Shown: positions 23,865 through 33,425, counted from the first letter of the stretch. The stretch: DNA of 64,000 nucleotides from an uncultured Christensenellaceae bacterium (GCA_910587005.1 CAJULB010000004.1:233078-297077), one strand, 5' to 3'. Notes: generated by a model not told the origin, from the letters alone. Program-made: numbers and translations.

Positions 23865-25219
23865 TGCCTGCCACCTATGCCCTTGATTTTAAGTCCGCTT
23901 ACCCCGCCCGAAGTGTGGACGCGGTAATTTCCGTCTATATAAATTCTGCTTGAAATGACCTCTCTGCCTCCGTCCGCGAACATTTCAACGGACGAAACGT
24001 CCAGCAGAACACGGACCGCGCAGCGGCTGTAACTGCCGTTTGTGCGGCGGATACTGCCGAAAGAATTGTTCGTAAAGCGGGTGTCGAGGTATATTTCACC
24101 GCTGTTGCCTATTATAACCTTGCCGTTATCGCCCTCGATTGTGAGCGAGCCTTCGCCGAAAAATTCAAATGATATATCCGCGCATTTGGGGACTTCGCCG
24201 TTTTCAGGCTCGTAATGGTAAGCGCTGAGGCTTTCAACGGGGGCTTGAAAGATATCTCCGTCCCTGTATTCCAGCGCGCGAGGAATTGTAAACGCGCCAA
24301 CCCAGCCGTGCCCCATATCCTTGGTGGGATAAGGCTTATCCCACATTTCCATCCAGCCGACCATAACAGGGTTATCCGTTCCGCGGATAAACTGCGGGGC
24401 GTAAAAGGTATCGCCCTTGTCGATTTCTTTAATAAAATCAACGTCCATTGCGCCCTTTTCAAAGTCTAAACTGCCGACAATAAATACGCTTGCGTTGGTG
24501 TTTTTGAAGTCGTTATCCCTGTCGTGGACGTGACAGCCCGAAGCGAGTATAACGTCCTTGCCGTTTACTTTGAAGTACGACGGACATTCCCCCATATCGC
24601 CCAAACCGTAATACGGACCGAGGTAAAACTTATATTCGAGACTGTCGGGCGACTTTCCGCCGAGGACGATTATTACGCCCTTGTTGAGCACGACGTCCTT
24701 TCCGCCTATAAATACGTAATACGTATCCCCTATTTTTACGGGGCAGGGGTCGCGGAAGTCCGTGCGGGAAAGATTTTCGGGTAGAGCTTCGTTATCGAAA
24801 ACCTTTACGCCGTTTTTAAATTCCTTACCGTCGCGGGATACCGCTTTGTAAACTTCCTCGGTCTTGTTTTCACCGTCCTCGGTATGCAGTGTGTAATATG
24901 CGGTAATTTTTCCGTCCGTTTCGATTGCTCCGCCCGAAAAAACCCTTTCGTGCGCGCCCTCGTGCATAAGCGCCGCGCCGAAGTCGGTGTAAGAGATTAA
25001 ATCCTCGGAAACAACGTGTCCCCAGCACATTTTGCCCGTGTGCGTATCGTAAGGGTTGAACTGGTAATACATGTGGTATTTGCCGTTGAAATATATCAGT
25101 CCGTTGGGGTCGTTCATCCAGCCCGCGGGCGGCATAACGTGGTATTTAAGTCTGTATTTTCCGTTAACCGATTTTTTCGCTTTTGCAATGTAAGCGTTGG
25201 CTTTACTTAATTCGCCCAT
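23861..25219 (-). CDS. GH32 beta-fructosidase (sucrose-6-phosphate hydrolase / invertase type)
   Basis: 452 residues with no signal peptide, so intracellular. Canonical motifs: AGWMNDPNGL with the nucleophile Asp (about 31-40), RDPCPV and GECPSYF with the acid/base Glu, then a C-terminal beta-sandwich ending DVSSVEMFADGG. It would hydrolyse imported sucrose or fructo-oligosaccharides to fructose for the kinase two genes downstream. GGAAGG precedes ATG 25219. As uptake is by ABC transport, the substrate is probably unphosphorylated. Confidence 0.92.
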   Translation of the reverse strand: MGELSKANAYIAKAKKSVNGKYRLKYHVMPPAGWMNDPNGLIYFNGKYHMYYQFNPYDTHTGKMCWGHVVSEDLISYTDFGAALMHEGAHERVFSGGAIETDGKITAYYTLHTEDGENKTEEVYKAVSRDGKEFKNGVKVFDNEALPENLSRTDFRDPCPVKIGDTYYVFIGGKDVVLNKGVIIVLGGKSPDSLEYKFYLGPYYGLGDMGECPSYFKVNGKDVILASGCHVHDRDNDFKNTNASVFIVGSLDFEKGAMDVDFIKEIDKGDTFYAPQFIRGTDNPVMVGWMEMWDKPYPTKDMGHGWVGAFTIPRALEYRDGDIFQAPVESLSAYHYEPENGEVPKCADISFEFFGEGSLTIEGDNGKVIIGNSGEIYLDTRFTNNSFGSIRRTNGSYSRCAVRVLLDVSSVEMFADGGREVISSRIYIDGNYRVHTSGGVSGLKIKGIGGRQ

Positions 25220-25223
25220 ATTT

Positions 25224-26852
25224 TTATCCTTCCAGCTCGCTTAAATAACAAATTTTTATATCGCTTATTTCCACGGTCGCGCCCGAGAACACCGCGTTTG
25301 CGGAAGTGCCGAACTGCCATAAAAATTTATAATTGCCTTCTACCGCCTTATCGTCGCAGCGGATAGAATAAGTCTGCTCGGAAACGCTTAGTTTAAGCTG
25401 TTTCCACACGAACGTGTCCCAGTAATCGGCAACGCTTGCCGCAAACACACAGCTTACCGGCGAGGAAGCCTTTGCCTTGAAGGTTATTACGAAATTGCCC
25501 GCCGCGCCGTTAAGCGCAAACGAGGGCGTGCCCAGCTCGTTTTGTCCCCAGTCGCTACCGAAGGTATTAATTTCGTAGACTATTTTTCCGTACTCGCATT
25601 TTGCACTGCCCGAACCGCCGCCGAAATTGTTGGCATACACGTTGCCCACGGCGAAGCTTTCGGTAATGTAACCGCTTTTATGCTCTTTTACGCTGAGATT
25701 TTTAAGCGTTATCTTGTTTACGTTCGCGCCCGAGGCGATATATATCCAAAGCGTTCCGCTTTCGGGCACGGTTACGTCGAATTCGTTATGTCCCGCGGTG
25801 TACGTCTTGTGGAACTCGTTTGCACCCCACTGCTTGTTTTGCAAAATCACCTCGAAAGCGCCGTTGTTTTCGGCTTCTATATCGTATGAAACGGTATACT
25901 TCGCGCCCGCGCCGATTGCAAGCCCAGTGTTAACGAACACGCCTCCGCGCCATGTTGCGTCGGAAGCTTTTGTAATTTCAACAAACACGCCCTTGCCGTT
26001 GTCTACCGTGCCTATACTGCCCTCGGTACCGTCGAACCTGTCTAAGATTTTTCCGTCGAAGCTGAAATTTTCAAGCTTTTCAACTAAGTTGTTGCCCTGC
26101 ATATATATTTGAGTTTCCGACTTTGTCAGCGAAATTTCAAGCCCGCCTTCCAGTCCGCCCAGCCAAAGCGCGATTTCAACCGTTTCCGTTTCGTCCGCGC
26201 CCTCTGCCGTGTAAACAAACTGCAATTCGTTACCGCCCGCGCTGACCTGCGCTTCGGTAAAAGCCTTGCCGTTTGCCGCTATCTTTATTCTGCCTGCAAC
26301 ACTGCTTTCAAAATAATACTTAAAGGTGTATTCAACGCCCGTATTTAAGGTATATGTGCGGGTCAATTGCACGTTTTCGGCAATTTCCTGTCCCGAAACC
26401 TTAAATGCGAACGCGCCGCCGTTCAAGCCGTTTGAAAGCACGGTTACATTTTCATCGGCTTTAAGCGCAAAGCCGTTTGTAAGCAGATTATCGGCGTAAA
26501 CCTCGCGCTCGGTTACGGTTGCGGATACAGTAGTGCGCGCAAGCTTGCCGAGGCTGTCGCGGATTTCATAACATACCTCATACTCGCCCGCTTTCGGGAA
26601 AACCGCATAGCCGTTTTCAACCGAAACCTCGGGCGTCACCGTAATTTGCAGAGCGGGGGTTATGTCGCCGTCCTCCAAATCGAGTGCGGCAACCCCGTCA
26701 AGCAAGTCTACCGCAGTATCCGCCAGACAGGTTATATTGTTTACACCGCGAAGCTCCGGCCCCTGATTTACGTCCGCACCCGAGCAAGCCGAAAGCGTTA
26801 CCGCCGAAACCGCAATAAACGGCAATATCAGCAATTTAAATTTCTTCATCAT
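25224..26852 (-). CDS. Carbohydrate-binding surface lipoprotein with Ig-like and CBM4/9-like modules
   Basis: 542 residues with a lipobox at LSAC (about 20-23). An N-terminal Ig-like/DUF5011-type domain (PELRGVNN, GDITPALQITV, AGEYEVCYEIRDSLG) is followed by three galactose-binding-like beta-sandwiches of about 140 residues each, with YTFKYYFES, YTVSYDIEA and FVITFKAKA strands typical of CBM4/9 modules. No catalytic motif is seen. It overlaps the DUF624 gene by 17 bases and precedes GH32. It probably holds fructan or another glycan at the surface for the secreted GH32-like protein. Confidence 0.78.
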   Translation of the reverse strand: MMKKFKLLILPFIAVSAVTLSACSGADVNQGPELRGVNNITCLADTAVDLLDGVAALDLEDGDITPALQITVTPEVSVENGYAVFPKAGEYEVCYEIRDSLGKLARTTVSATVTEREVYADNLLTNGFALKADENVTVLSNGLNGGAFAFKVSGQEIAENVQLTRTYTLNTGVEYTFKYYFESSVAGRIKIAANGKAFTEAQVSAGGNELQFVYTAEGADETETVEIALWLGGLEGGLEISLTKSETQIYMQGNNLVEKLENFSFDGKILDRFDGTEGSIGTVDNGKGVFVEITKASDATWRGGVFVNTGLAIGAGAKYTVSYDIEAENNGAFEVILQNKQWGANEFHKTYTAGHNEFDVTVPESGTLWIYIASGANVNKITLKNLSVKEHKSGYITESFAVGNVYANNFGGGSGSAKCEYGKIVYEINTFGSDWGQNELGTPSFALNGAAGNFVITFKAKASSPVSCVFAASVADYWDTFVWKQLKLSVSEQTYSIRCDDKAVEGNYKFLWQFGTSANAVFSGATVEISDIKICYLSELEG

Positions 26853-27528
26853 TCTTCTCCAAAGCTTCGGCGCCGTTGATTTCGCCGTACTCGTCGATAT
26901 AATCGTCCTGCGTCTGCTGTTTTTTCAGCTCGAAAACGCTTGTGTTAAGCGCTTTGGCTTTAAGCTTTATAAAGTTTTCCGCCATTAATTTAGATATAAG
27001 GAAAGGAACCGCGTAAAGGGTAAGCGGTACTACGTACGGATAAAAAATTATCAGCGCAACGACGCCCGCCACGCACGCAATAGCAATCAGACTGCGCACG
27101 GGCCCGCCGAAAACAAGCATAATTCCGTTATATAAAAGCTGGCGCAAATTCACCCGCATATTGACTATTACGGTCGGGCCTGTTACAAGATAAATTACGC
27201 CGACAAACAGCGCTATACAGCTTACCGCAAGCACGAAATAGTTAGTATTTGCGGGGTGTGTGTTGAAAAAGTAAATGTTAAGCACGGGAAAAACTATTAT
27301 TATAAGCTGAAACAGCGTGTAAAATATAAGAATTTTCCGGTTTTTGCCTATTGTTGTAAATATATCTTTGAAACGGCGGGAATTTATATCCGTTTTAAAA
27401 TAACCCGTAACGCCCGTAAGCACAGGCACGAAAGGAATTATTAAAACCGCCGAAAGCGCAAGTAAAAGGGTGACGACAAAAAATTCAAACGCGTAATCGC
27501 CTATAAGCCTGAAAGTTTTCATTGTCAT
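26836..27528 (-). CDS. DUF624 (YesL-type) membrane protein
   Basis: 230 residues with about five membrane helices. The DUF624 pattern is clear: LIPFVPVLTGVTGYFKTDINSRRFKDIF-type start, then INMRVNLRQLLYNGIMLVFGGPVRS. The true start could be ATG 27522, which is better spaced from AGGAGG than 27528. DUF624 proteins accompany LplBC-type sugar importers in Bacillota, as here, and may help transporter assembly; their role is unproven. The acidic C-terminus overlaps the next gene. Confidence 0.83.
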   Translation of the reverse strand: MTMKTFRLIGDYAFEFFVVTLLLALSAVLIIPFVPVLTGVTGYFKTDINSRRFKDIFTTIGKNRKILIFYTLFQLIIIVFPVLNIYFFNTHPANTNYFVLAVSCIALFVGVIYLVTGPTVIVNMRVNLRQLLYNGIMLVFGGPVRSLIAIACVAGVVALIIFYPYVVPLTLYAVPFLISKLMAENFIKLKAKALNTSVFELKKQQTQDDYIDEYGEINGAEALEKNDEEI

Positions 27529-27552
27529 TTCCCTCCTTTTAACAAATTTTTT

Positions 27553-27592
27553 ATTTGCTTTTGCAAAGCAAATAAACGGCGCCGGCGCCGTT
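27553..27592 (-). terminator. Pair of intercistronic hairpins after the solute-binding protein gene
   Basis: ATTTGCTTT-TGC-AAAGCAAAT (27553-27573) and the 18-bp perfect palindrome AACGGCGCC/GGCGCCGTT (27575-27592) lie between the binding-protein stop and the DUF624 gene. They probably protect the binding-protein message or partly terminate. Confidence 0.6.
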
Positions 27593-27606
27593 CCGCACGC
27601 GTTTTT

Positions 27607-29232
27607 TTATCGGTTTTCCTTATTCTGCGTTGCGGCAACATATCTGTCGTACGCCGCCTGATTCACTTTTTTAACCTGCTCTATCGAGGTTGCGTTGGTT
27701 TTTAAAAAGCTTTTCCATTCGCTTATGGTAGGAGCCGCGCCCGTAACCTTGTTGGTAAACCACATTGTTATGTTTTTACCCAGCGAATTTTCGTATCTGT
27801 TGAGAGTATCAAGCTCCTCTTTGGTATAGTTGAGGTTGGGGATAGGAGTTGCGCCCTCGTAAGTATACGGTTTTACGTACGCTTCGAGCCGTTCAAGCCT
27901 GAGCTTCGCCCTCGATTCCATTTCAACGTCGTTTCCCCAGACCTCCTGCGTTAAATAAACTACGCCGTAAGGCGCGTTCTTCATACGGAAATCGTCCGCG
28001 CTCTGCGCGCCGTGGTCGTCGTTGGGAATAAGCTTTTCGCCCTCTTTGCGCTTTTCGAACGCGCCCGATTCAATCGAGCCGTAGTTGAGCTGGGCGGAAT
28101 ATTCGGGCTCGAAAAATTTATCGAAGTAGGACAAAAGCCCCGCCTTATCCTTGCATGCGTTCAAAATTACGCAAGCACCCTTTTCCACTTCAAGCTCGTT
28201 GCTGACGCCGACGTACTGCTTGCCCGTGGCGTCGTCAACAAGGGGCTGCATCATAATGTAATCGCCTTGCAGACTTTTGGCAACGACGGTTTCTTTTTCC
28301 CACCAGTAGAACGCGCCGTATCTTCCGTCCTGTCCCTTTGCAAGAAATTCGTCCTGAGTTTGCGTAAACGCAGTGGAGCGTATCAGTTTTTTACTGCACC
28401 ATTCGTTTAATTCCTTTACCGCATTAAACCAGTTTTCGCTTTCCACTGTAAAGGTTATTTCGCCGTTTAAAACCGTTTTGTGCTGTGCGTTTTCGGGAAC
28501 GCCGAACGACGCTACCAAATCGCTTTCGTTGCCCTGCCAGTTGTTGCTTACGAACGAAAGAGGAACTTCGTTTACTGTAGAACCGTCGCCGTCCATATCC
28601 AAATCGTTGAACTTTTGCAGTATGGCCTTGAACTGGTTTCTTGTAAGCTTTAAACCGTCGGTAAGGTCGGCTTCGGTAAGGCTGACCTCTGCGGGAAGGT
28701 TGTTTCCGTCAATCAGTTTCTTAATCCACGCTTTATTTACAAACAGTATGTTGGGATAGGCTTTAAGCCCCATTTCCTCCACGCGCGGAAGGGAATAGAT
28801 ATGTCCGTCCGGCGACTTTAACGCTTCGGCAATGTCGGGTCGCTTTTCTAAAATTTCCGCAAAGTTGGGCATATAGTTAAGATATTGGTCTATTGCAACT
28901 ATTCTGCCGCTTTTGCCGTAGTTGTAAAGCTGTAAATTGGAAAAACCCGCATGGTATATTGCGTCTATTCCGTTTGTGCCTACGGGGTCGGGGCTGTTTG
29001 TGTACTGGGCGGAGGTGTTGTACGTCCAGTAAACGTCTCTGTTGGTTTCCTTTGCCAGCGCTTTGAATACGGGCATGGTATTGTAATCTTTGACCGTTTC
29101 TTCCTTGACGGCGAGAACGGTGAACTCGTGTCCGTCCTCGTCACCGTCTGCACGCATTGCAATAACGGTATAAGATATTACCACCGCGAACCAAAGCACT
29201 GCGGCTAAAACGCCTGCAATTATTTTTTTCAT
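27607..29232 (-). CDS. Extracellular solute-binding protein of an LplABC-type sugar importer
   Basis: 541 residues, family-1 solute-binding fold of the long LplA/YtcQ class (GIDAIYHAGFSNLQLYNYGKSGRIVAIDQYL; GRYGAFYWWEKE). Unlike most relatives it has no lipobox Cys: the N-terminal hydrophobic segment (about 4-26) reads as an uncleaved membrane anchor or a type I signal. GGGG lies seven bases before ATG 29232. Followed by two hairpins and DUF624. With two LplBC permeases upstream and GH32 genes downstream it likely binds fructo-oligosaccharide or sucrose. Confidence 0.88.
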   Translation of the reverse strand: MKKIIAGVLAAVLWFAVVISYTVIAMRADGDEDGHEFTVLAVKEETVKDYNTMPVFKALAKETNRDVYWTYNTSAQYTNSPDPVGTNGIDAIYHAGFSNLQLYNYGKSGRIVAIDQYLNYMPNFAEILEKRPDIAEALKSPDGHIYSLPRVEEMGLKAYPNILFVNKAWIKKLIDGNNLPAEVSLTEADLTDGLKLTRNQFKAILQKFNDLDMDGDGSTVNEVPLSFVSNNWQGNESDLVASFGVPENAQHKTVLNGEITFTVESENWFNAVKELNEWCSKKLIRSTAFTQTQDEFLAKGQDGRYGAFYWWEKETVVAKSLQGDYIMMQPLVDDATGKQYVGVSNELEVEKGACVILNACKDKAGLLSYFDKFFEPEYSAQLNYGSIESGAFEKRKEGEKLIPNDDHGAQSADDFRMKNAPYGVVYLTQEVWGNDVEMESRAKLRLERLEAYVKPYTYEGATPIPNLNYTKEELDTLNRYENSLGKNITMWFTNKVTGAAPTISEWKSFLKTNATSIEQVKKVNQAAYDRYVAATQNKENR

Positions 29233-29250
29233 AAATTTCCCCGCATTGTT

Positions 29251-30168
29251 TTATTTGAACGAACCGACAAGCACGCCCTGACCGAAGTGCTTTTCAATCA
29301 TAGGATAAAGCACCAGAATGGGTACCGTTGCCACTATTATAGAAGTAAATTTTATCTGCGTTGCAATGCGCATTTGCTCTAACACCACTTCGCCCTCGCC
29401 GCCCGCGGTTGCTTTAAGTATACCGTCAAGCACCGTTTGAAGCGGATAAAAATTCTGTTCAATCTGGAAGATGTACGCGTCGATGTAGTTGTTCCAGTGA
29501 CCTACGGCGTAGAACAGCACCATTACGCTTATTATAGACTTTGCCAGCGGAAGAACTATATCGAAAAACGTACGGATTTCGCCCGCACCGTCTATCTGCG
29601 CCGCTTCCAGCACCTCTTTGGGAACGTTGGTCTGGAAAAACGACTTGCACATAAACACGTTGTATACGCTTACTCCGCCGCCGATTATTAAAATAAGCGG
29701 GTTCTGATACAGCCCCAAAGCGCGGCACACCGCAACATAGGGTATAAGTCCGCCCCCGAAAAACATTGTAATTATAAGCAGGGGCATAATAACCTTTCTG
29801 AACGGCAGATAATCGCGTGAAAGTGCCCAGCCTGCGGGGATAGTCAAAACTATGTTGAAAGCCGTTCCGAAAATAGTATACACAAGCGTGTTGAAGTAAC
29901 CGCGCCATACGTCGCTGCGGTTAAAAAGCTGGGCGTAACCTGAAAAAGTGACTTTTATGGGATAAAGCCAGACCTCGCCCGTCATAACCGCGTCCGGGTC
30001 GGATACCGAGGCGATAATGATATAGTACAGCGGATAAATTATTATAACTGCCAGCAAAAAGAGGATAAAACCGCAGATAACGTAATAAACGTAGTCGGTT
30101 TTGCTCTCTTTGATTTTGTTTTTCTTTTTTAACGCTTTTAATTCTTTTTCGTCCATACGCGTCACCAC
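29251..30168 (-). CDS. Carbohydrate ABC permease (LplC/YtcP type)
   Basis: 305 residues, six membrane helices and the EAA loop VLEAAQIDGAGEIRTFFDIVLPLAK. The frame opens at GTG 30168, overlapping the upstream permease by seven bases; ATG 30156 (MDEKELK) is an alternative start. Forms the channel with the LplB-type permease. Confidence 0.9.
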   Translation of the reverse strand: MVTRMDEKELKALKKKNKIKESKTDYVYYVICGFILFLLAVIIIYPLYYIIIASVSDPDAVMTGEVWLYPIKVTFSGYAQLFNRSDVWRGYFNTLVYTIFGTAFNIVLTIPAGWALSRDYLPFRKVIMPLLIITMFFGGGLIPYVAVCRALGLYQNPLILIIGGGVSVYNVFMCKSFFQTNVPKEVLEAAQIDGAGEIRTFFDIVLPLAKSIISVMVLFYAVGHWNNYIDAYIFQIEQNFYPLQTVLDGILKATAGGEGEVVLEQMRIATQIKFTSIIVATVPILVLYPMIEKHFGQGVLVGSFK

Positions 30169-31223
30169 ATACTCTGGTTTGCAAGTTTTTTGGAGGTGAA
30201 ATTAGCGATTACAAGCAATGCAACGTTTATTACCGAATTGAACAGTCCCGCCGCAGTACCTAAGCCGTAATTACCGCCGCCGAGACCGAAACGGTAGACG
30301 TAGGTTGACAGAATTTCGCTTGTGGAAAGTATTCCGTTGGGGTCCATCAGAAGCACTTTTTCGTAACCGCAGCTCATAAGATTGCCGACAGACAAAATCA
30401 TAAGCATTACTATTGTGGGAGCAATAGCGGGTAAATCTACGCTGAAAATTCTTCTGAACCGCGAAGCGCCGTCAACCTTTGCCGCCTCGTGCAGGGCGGG
30501 GTCAACGCCCGAAAGAGCCGCAAGGTAGATTATCGCCGACCAGCCGAAATCCTGCCAGTTGCCCGAGAAGATGAAAAGCGGTCTGAATGCTTCCGGCTTT
30601 AAAAACAGCTGTAAGCCGTTAACGTCGCCGCCGAGCTTTATAGAAAGCTGGTCTAAAAGTCCGTCCGAGCCGAAAATCAGCTTCAACATTCCCACCATTA
30701 CCACAAGCGAAATGAAGTGCGGTGCATAGTAGAGAATTTGCAAGCCCTTTTTCACCTTCGGTTTGCGCAGAGAATTCAACAGCAACGCAACGAGTATAGG
30801 CAACGGAAAGCCGACTATAAACCCGAAAAAGCAAAGCAAAAACGTGTTGGTGAAATAATCCCAGAAGTTGGGGTTTGAAAAGAACGTGCTGAAATTATCG
30901 AATCCTATCCATTCCGTGCCCGAGCCTATTATAGGGTTGCCGGGAATATATTCCTGAAAGGCGATAAGTATGCCGTACATAGGCGCGTAGCAGAAAATAA
31001 GAACGTATATAAGCGCGGGCAGTATAAACGCGAGCACCCAGCCCCTGCGCTTGAAATTTTCTTTCCATTTATCCCATTTGGAAACGGGTTTGTTGTTTTT
31101 GATACCGCCGTTGTCCGCTTGCGGTTCGCCGTTAGTCATAGCCTCGTAAGCCTGTTCCACAAGCAAATCGTTTTCGCTTAACGGCGCGGCGGGCAAAGCT
31201 TCCGCAACTGAATTTTTCCTCAT
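30162..31223 (-). CDS. Carbohydrate ABC permease (LplB type)
   Basis: 353 residues with a cytosolic N-terminal extension of about 65 residues before the first helix, then six helices and the EAA loop HEAAKVDGASRFRRIFSVDLPAI. The MYGILIAFQEYIPG and NLMSCGYEKVLLMDPNGI motifs are typical of LplB. Its ATG overlaps the previous gene's stop region (four bases), so the operon is tightly packed. Confidence 0.9.
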   Translation of the reverse strand: MRKNSVAEALPAAPLSENDLLVEQAYEAMTNGEPQADNGGIKNNKPVSKWDKWKENFKRRGWVLAFILPALIYVLIFCYAPMYGILIAFQEYIPGNPIIGSGTEWIGFDNFSTFFSNPNFWDYFTNTFLLCFFGFIVGFPLPILVALLLNSLRKPKVKKGLQILYYAPHFISLVVMVGMLKLIFGSDGLLDQLSIKLGGDVNGLQLFLKPEAFRPLFIFSGNWQDFGWSAIIYLAALSGVDPALHEAAKVDGASRFRRIFSVDLPAIAPTIVMLMILSVGNLMSCGYEKVLLMDPNGILSTSEILSTYVYRFGLGGGNYGLGTAAGLFNSVINVALLVIANFTSKKLANQSMW

Positions 31224-32050
31224 TCCTTTTCCCCTTTATTCTTTTTGCCGTATTTTTTAACTATCGTGAATACCGCATAGCCCGCGATAAGCGAGGCAAA
31301 AACCGCTATATCCACCCAGAAAAACACGTGGCTTACAGGTTCAACCGTTTCTTCGCGGTAGTCGGGAAGCGCCGCAAGACTGAAATTTACCGCAGGTCTG
31401 CCTTCGGAGGTGTAAACCCTGATAATATGCGTTCCGCTCGTAAGATTTTTAAGCGCTTCCGCGGACACGGTTATTGTGTTGCCTTCCAGCTCGTAAGCGT
31501 ATTCCCTGCCGTTAATTTCCACTTTATAAACTTCCGCTCCGCCGATTATCGTAAAGGATAAATCTTCTTCCCTTGAAAATTCTTCCCGCGCGGGGGATAT
31601 TTCCGCCGAAGTATACTCGGCTTTTATGACCGCGTCGAAGTCGGTTGACGAAGTTACCACCCTGAAAGTGTATTCAGCGTTTTGTTCAAGCGTTTTAAGA
31701 TAGCTTTCGCTGATTAAAAGTATTCCGTCCTCAACGGAGTACTCTCCGTCTTTAAGCCTGTAACTTCCGTCGGTTACGTTGACGACTTTAATCACTTCGT
31801 CATTGCCGACTGCTATACCGTTACCGTCAACTGCCGAAGCTAATTTAAGCTTGCAGTCCTTTTCTGCGGAAACTTCATAATCCGCATCTGCTGTCACGCC
31901 GACCGCGTATGCGGAAATTTCCGCGGATTTAATTGCATGTTCCGCAAAAACGGCGGTATGTTTAAATAGCGTACCGCATAAAACCGACGCGCCCGCGGCT
32001 ATTGCCGCAAAGCAGATAAAGCCCGCCGTTTTAATTTTGCTTAATTTCAT
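31220..32050 (-). CDS. Membrane-anchored Ig-like surface protein, unknown function
   Basis: 276 residues from ATG 32050 (a further ATG at 32065 overlaps its GGGG ribosome binding site). Signal peptide at 1-30, two Ig-like domains of the bacterial X2/Big type (YRLKDGEYSVEDGILLISESYL, YAYELEGNTITVSAEALKNL) and a C-terminal membrane helix with Lys-rich cytosolic tail. It lies between the operon's first lipoprotein and the permeases, so it may scaffold the surface glycan-binding proteins. Not a recognised named protein. Confidence 0.72.
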   Translation of the reverse strand: MKLSKIKTAGFICFAAIAAGASVLCGTLFKHTAVFAEHAIKSAEISAYAVGVTADADYEVSAEKDCKLKLASAVDGNGIAVGNDEVIKVVNVTDGSYRLKDGEYSVEDGILLISESYLKTLEQNAEYTFRVVTSSTDFDAVIKAEYTSAEISPAREEFSREEDLSFTIIGGAEVYKVEINGREYAYELEGNTITVSAEALKNLTSGTHIIRVYTSEGRPAVNFSLAALPDYREETVEPVSHVFFWVDIAVFASLIAGYAVFTIVKKYGKKNKGEKE

Positions 32051-32054
32051 AAAA

Positions 32055-33284
32055 TTACCCCGCATTGACAGTAGGTTGCGCTTTATTTACCGTTATAATG
32101 TAATTGCCCTGGTCCCAACCGTCGGTTTCGTGCTTGAAAATGAACACGAGCGTATCGCCCTGTTTAAAATTCTTGACGTAAGGCTCGGTTTTAAACTGCG
32201 TGCCCCTTTTAAAAGCTACGTCTTTAAGTGCGGTTCCGTCCTTTAAACCTATTCTTAATGAATAATCGGAAATTGCGGCTTCGGGATTGTTTGCGGTATC
32301 GCCCACGCCTTTAAAGCTTGCGACAACGCTTGCAGTTACATCCTGTTCAAAAGTGTAAGTTATTATAATGACCGTATCGAAGCTGCCGTTGCTGAACCAG
32401 TCCGCCTTAATTTCGTCGGTGCCGTTGGTATAACCGTCGTTGTCAGCGTTTTTCTGCGTTAATTGGGTAAAAGTGTATTCGCAGGTATCGAAATTCGTAA
32501 TCTCGCCCGTGCCGAACTGCCAGCTTGCGTCGTCAACGGAGGCGTGCATACTGTCAAGCGCGGGAATTACTATTTCCGTCTTGTCGCCGCACGCGCAAAC
32601 CCTTTCGGTTTTACCGTCGTTATAAAAGGTTGCCTCTATAACGATAACTTCCTCGCCCCAGACGTGCGCAACGCTTTCGGAAGGCGCGCCGCAGTCGGCG
32701 CAGTTTCGGTGATGCGTTTCCTTACCGTCGCTTATAAGCGGTTGGTTTTCAAAGTTGTGTGGAACAATGCTTTCAAGGTCAACCTCTTCACAGTCGGCGC
32801 ATTTTATTGCGTGCCCCTCGGCGTTTACGTTAACCAAACCGCCCGTAAAATCGTGGCCGGGGCGCTCGGTAATTTCTTCGGTTTTCTGCGCGCCGCAACC
32901 GTTGCATACAAGCGTTTTGCTTCCGTCAGAATGGCACGTTGCGGGAACGCGTTGCTCAATATCCTCTTCAAAGCTGTGTTCTTGGATGTTTTCGCTGTCA
33001 ACCGCGGTGCAGTTTGCGCATTTTTGTACGTGAGAGGCACCGTCCGCCTCTACCCAACCGCCCGTAAAATCGTGGCCGGTTTTAGCGACTGGCTCGGTAT
33101 AGCTTTCACCGCACCCCTCAACCGTGCATTTAAAAGTTTTTACGCCGTTTGAAACGCAGGTTGCCGCAGTAGTGACTTCGCCGCCGTCCCAGATATGTTC
33201 GTGTCCGCCGCCGCAAGCGGTTAACCCCGCAACCGCGCCGAACAGCATTGCCGCCGCCGATATTGCCGCAATAAACTTTTTCAT
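32055..33284 (-). CDS. Secreted lipoprotein with CxxC/His repeats and a C-terminal beta domain
   Basis: 409 residues from ATG 33284; the longer upstream frame passes through the promoter and is not used. Lipobox at GLTAC (about 20-24). Then four or five degenerate repeats of about 35-45 residues with paired Cys (KCANC, CNGCG, CADC, NCADC, CACG) and recurring GHDFTGG or AHVWG, of a kind common in Clostridia surface proteins and thought to bind metal or be disulfide-linked. From about residue 255 a beta-rich domain (ASWQFGTGEITNFD...) resembles a carbohydrate-binding module. First gene of the fructan operon, downstream of a TTGACA/TATTAT promoter. Confidence 0.78.
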   Translation of the reverse strand: MKKFIAAISAAAMLFGAVAGLTACGGGHEHIWDGGEVTTAATCVSNGVKTFKCTVEGCGESYTEPVAKTGHDFTGGWVEADGASHVQKCANCTAVDSENIQEHSFEEDIEQRVPATCHSDGSKTLVCNGCGAQKTEEITERPGHDFTGGLVNVNAEGHAIKCADCEEVDLESIVPHNFENQPLISDGKETHHRNCADCGAPSESVAHVWGEEVIVIEATFYNDGKTERVCACGDKTEIVIPALDSMHASVDDASWQFGTGEITNFDTCEYTFTQLTQKNADNDGYTNGTDEIKADWFSNGSFDTVIIITYTFEQDVTASVVASFKGVGDTANNPEAAISDYSLRIGLKDGTALKDVAFKRGTQFKTEPYVKNFKQGDTLVFIFKHETDGWDQGNYIITVNKAQPTVNAG

Positions 33285-33332
33285 AATTTTCCCCCAAATG
33301 AAATATTGTAACAATATTTGTATTTTTGTTAC

Positions 33333-33361
33333 ATAATACTTAAATATATAAATGTTGTCAA
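33333..33361 (-). promoter_or_regulatory. Promoter of the fructan/sucrose operon
   Basis: Minus strand TTGACA (33356-33361), 17 bases, TATTAT (33333-33338); start near 33326, about 40 nt before ATG 33284. Confidence 0.8.
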
Positions 33362-33374
33362 CCAAAATAAAATG

Positions 33375-33422
33375 CATTGTGCAAATGCACAATGTTAAAA
33401 TACAAAAATTTGTGCATTTGCA
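33375..33422. promoter_or_regulatory. Twin operator sites in the LacI/operon divergent region
   Basis: CATTGTGCA-AA-TGCACAATG (33375-33394) is a near-perfect palindrome. The 13-mer TGCAAATGCACAA in it (33380-33392) recurs in inverse orientation at 33410-33422. The pair lies between the two divergent promoters and is the likely binding site of the LacI-family protein, controlling both itself and the operon. Confidence 0.65.
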
Positions 33423-33425
33423 TAC

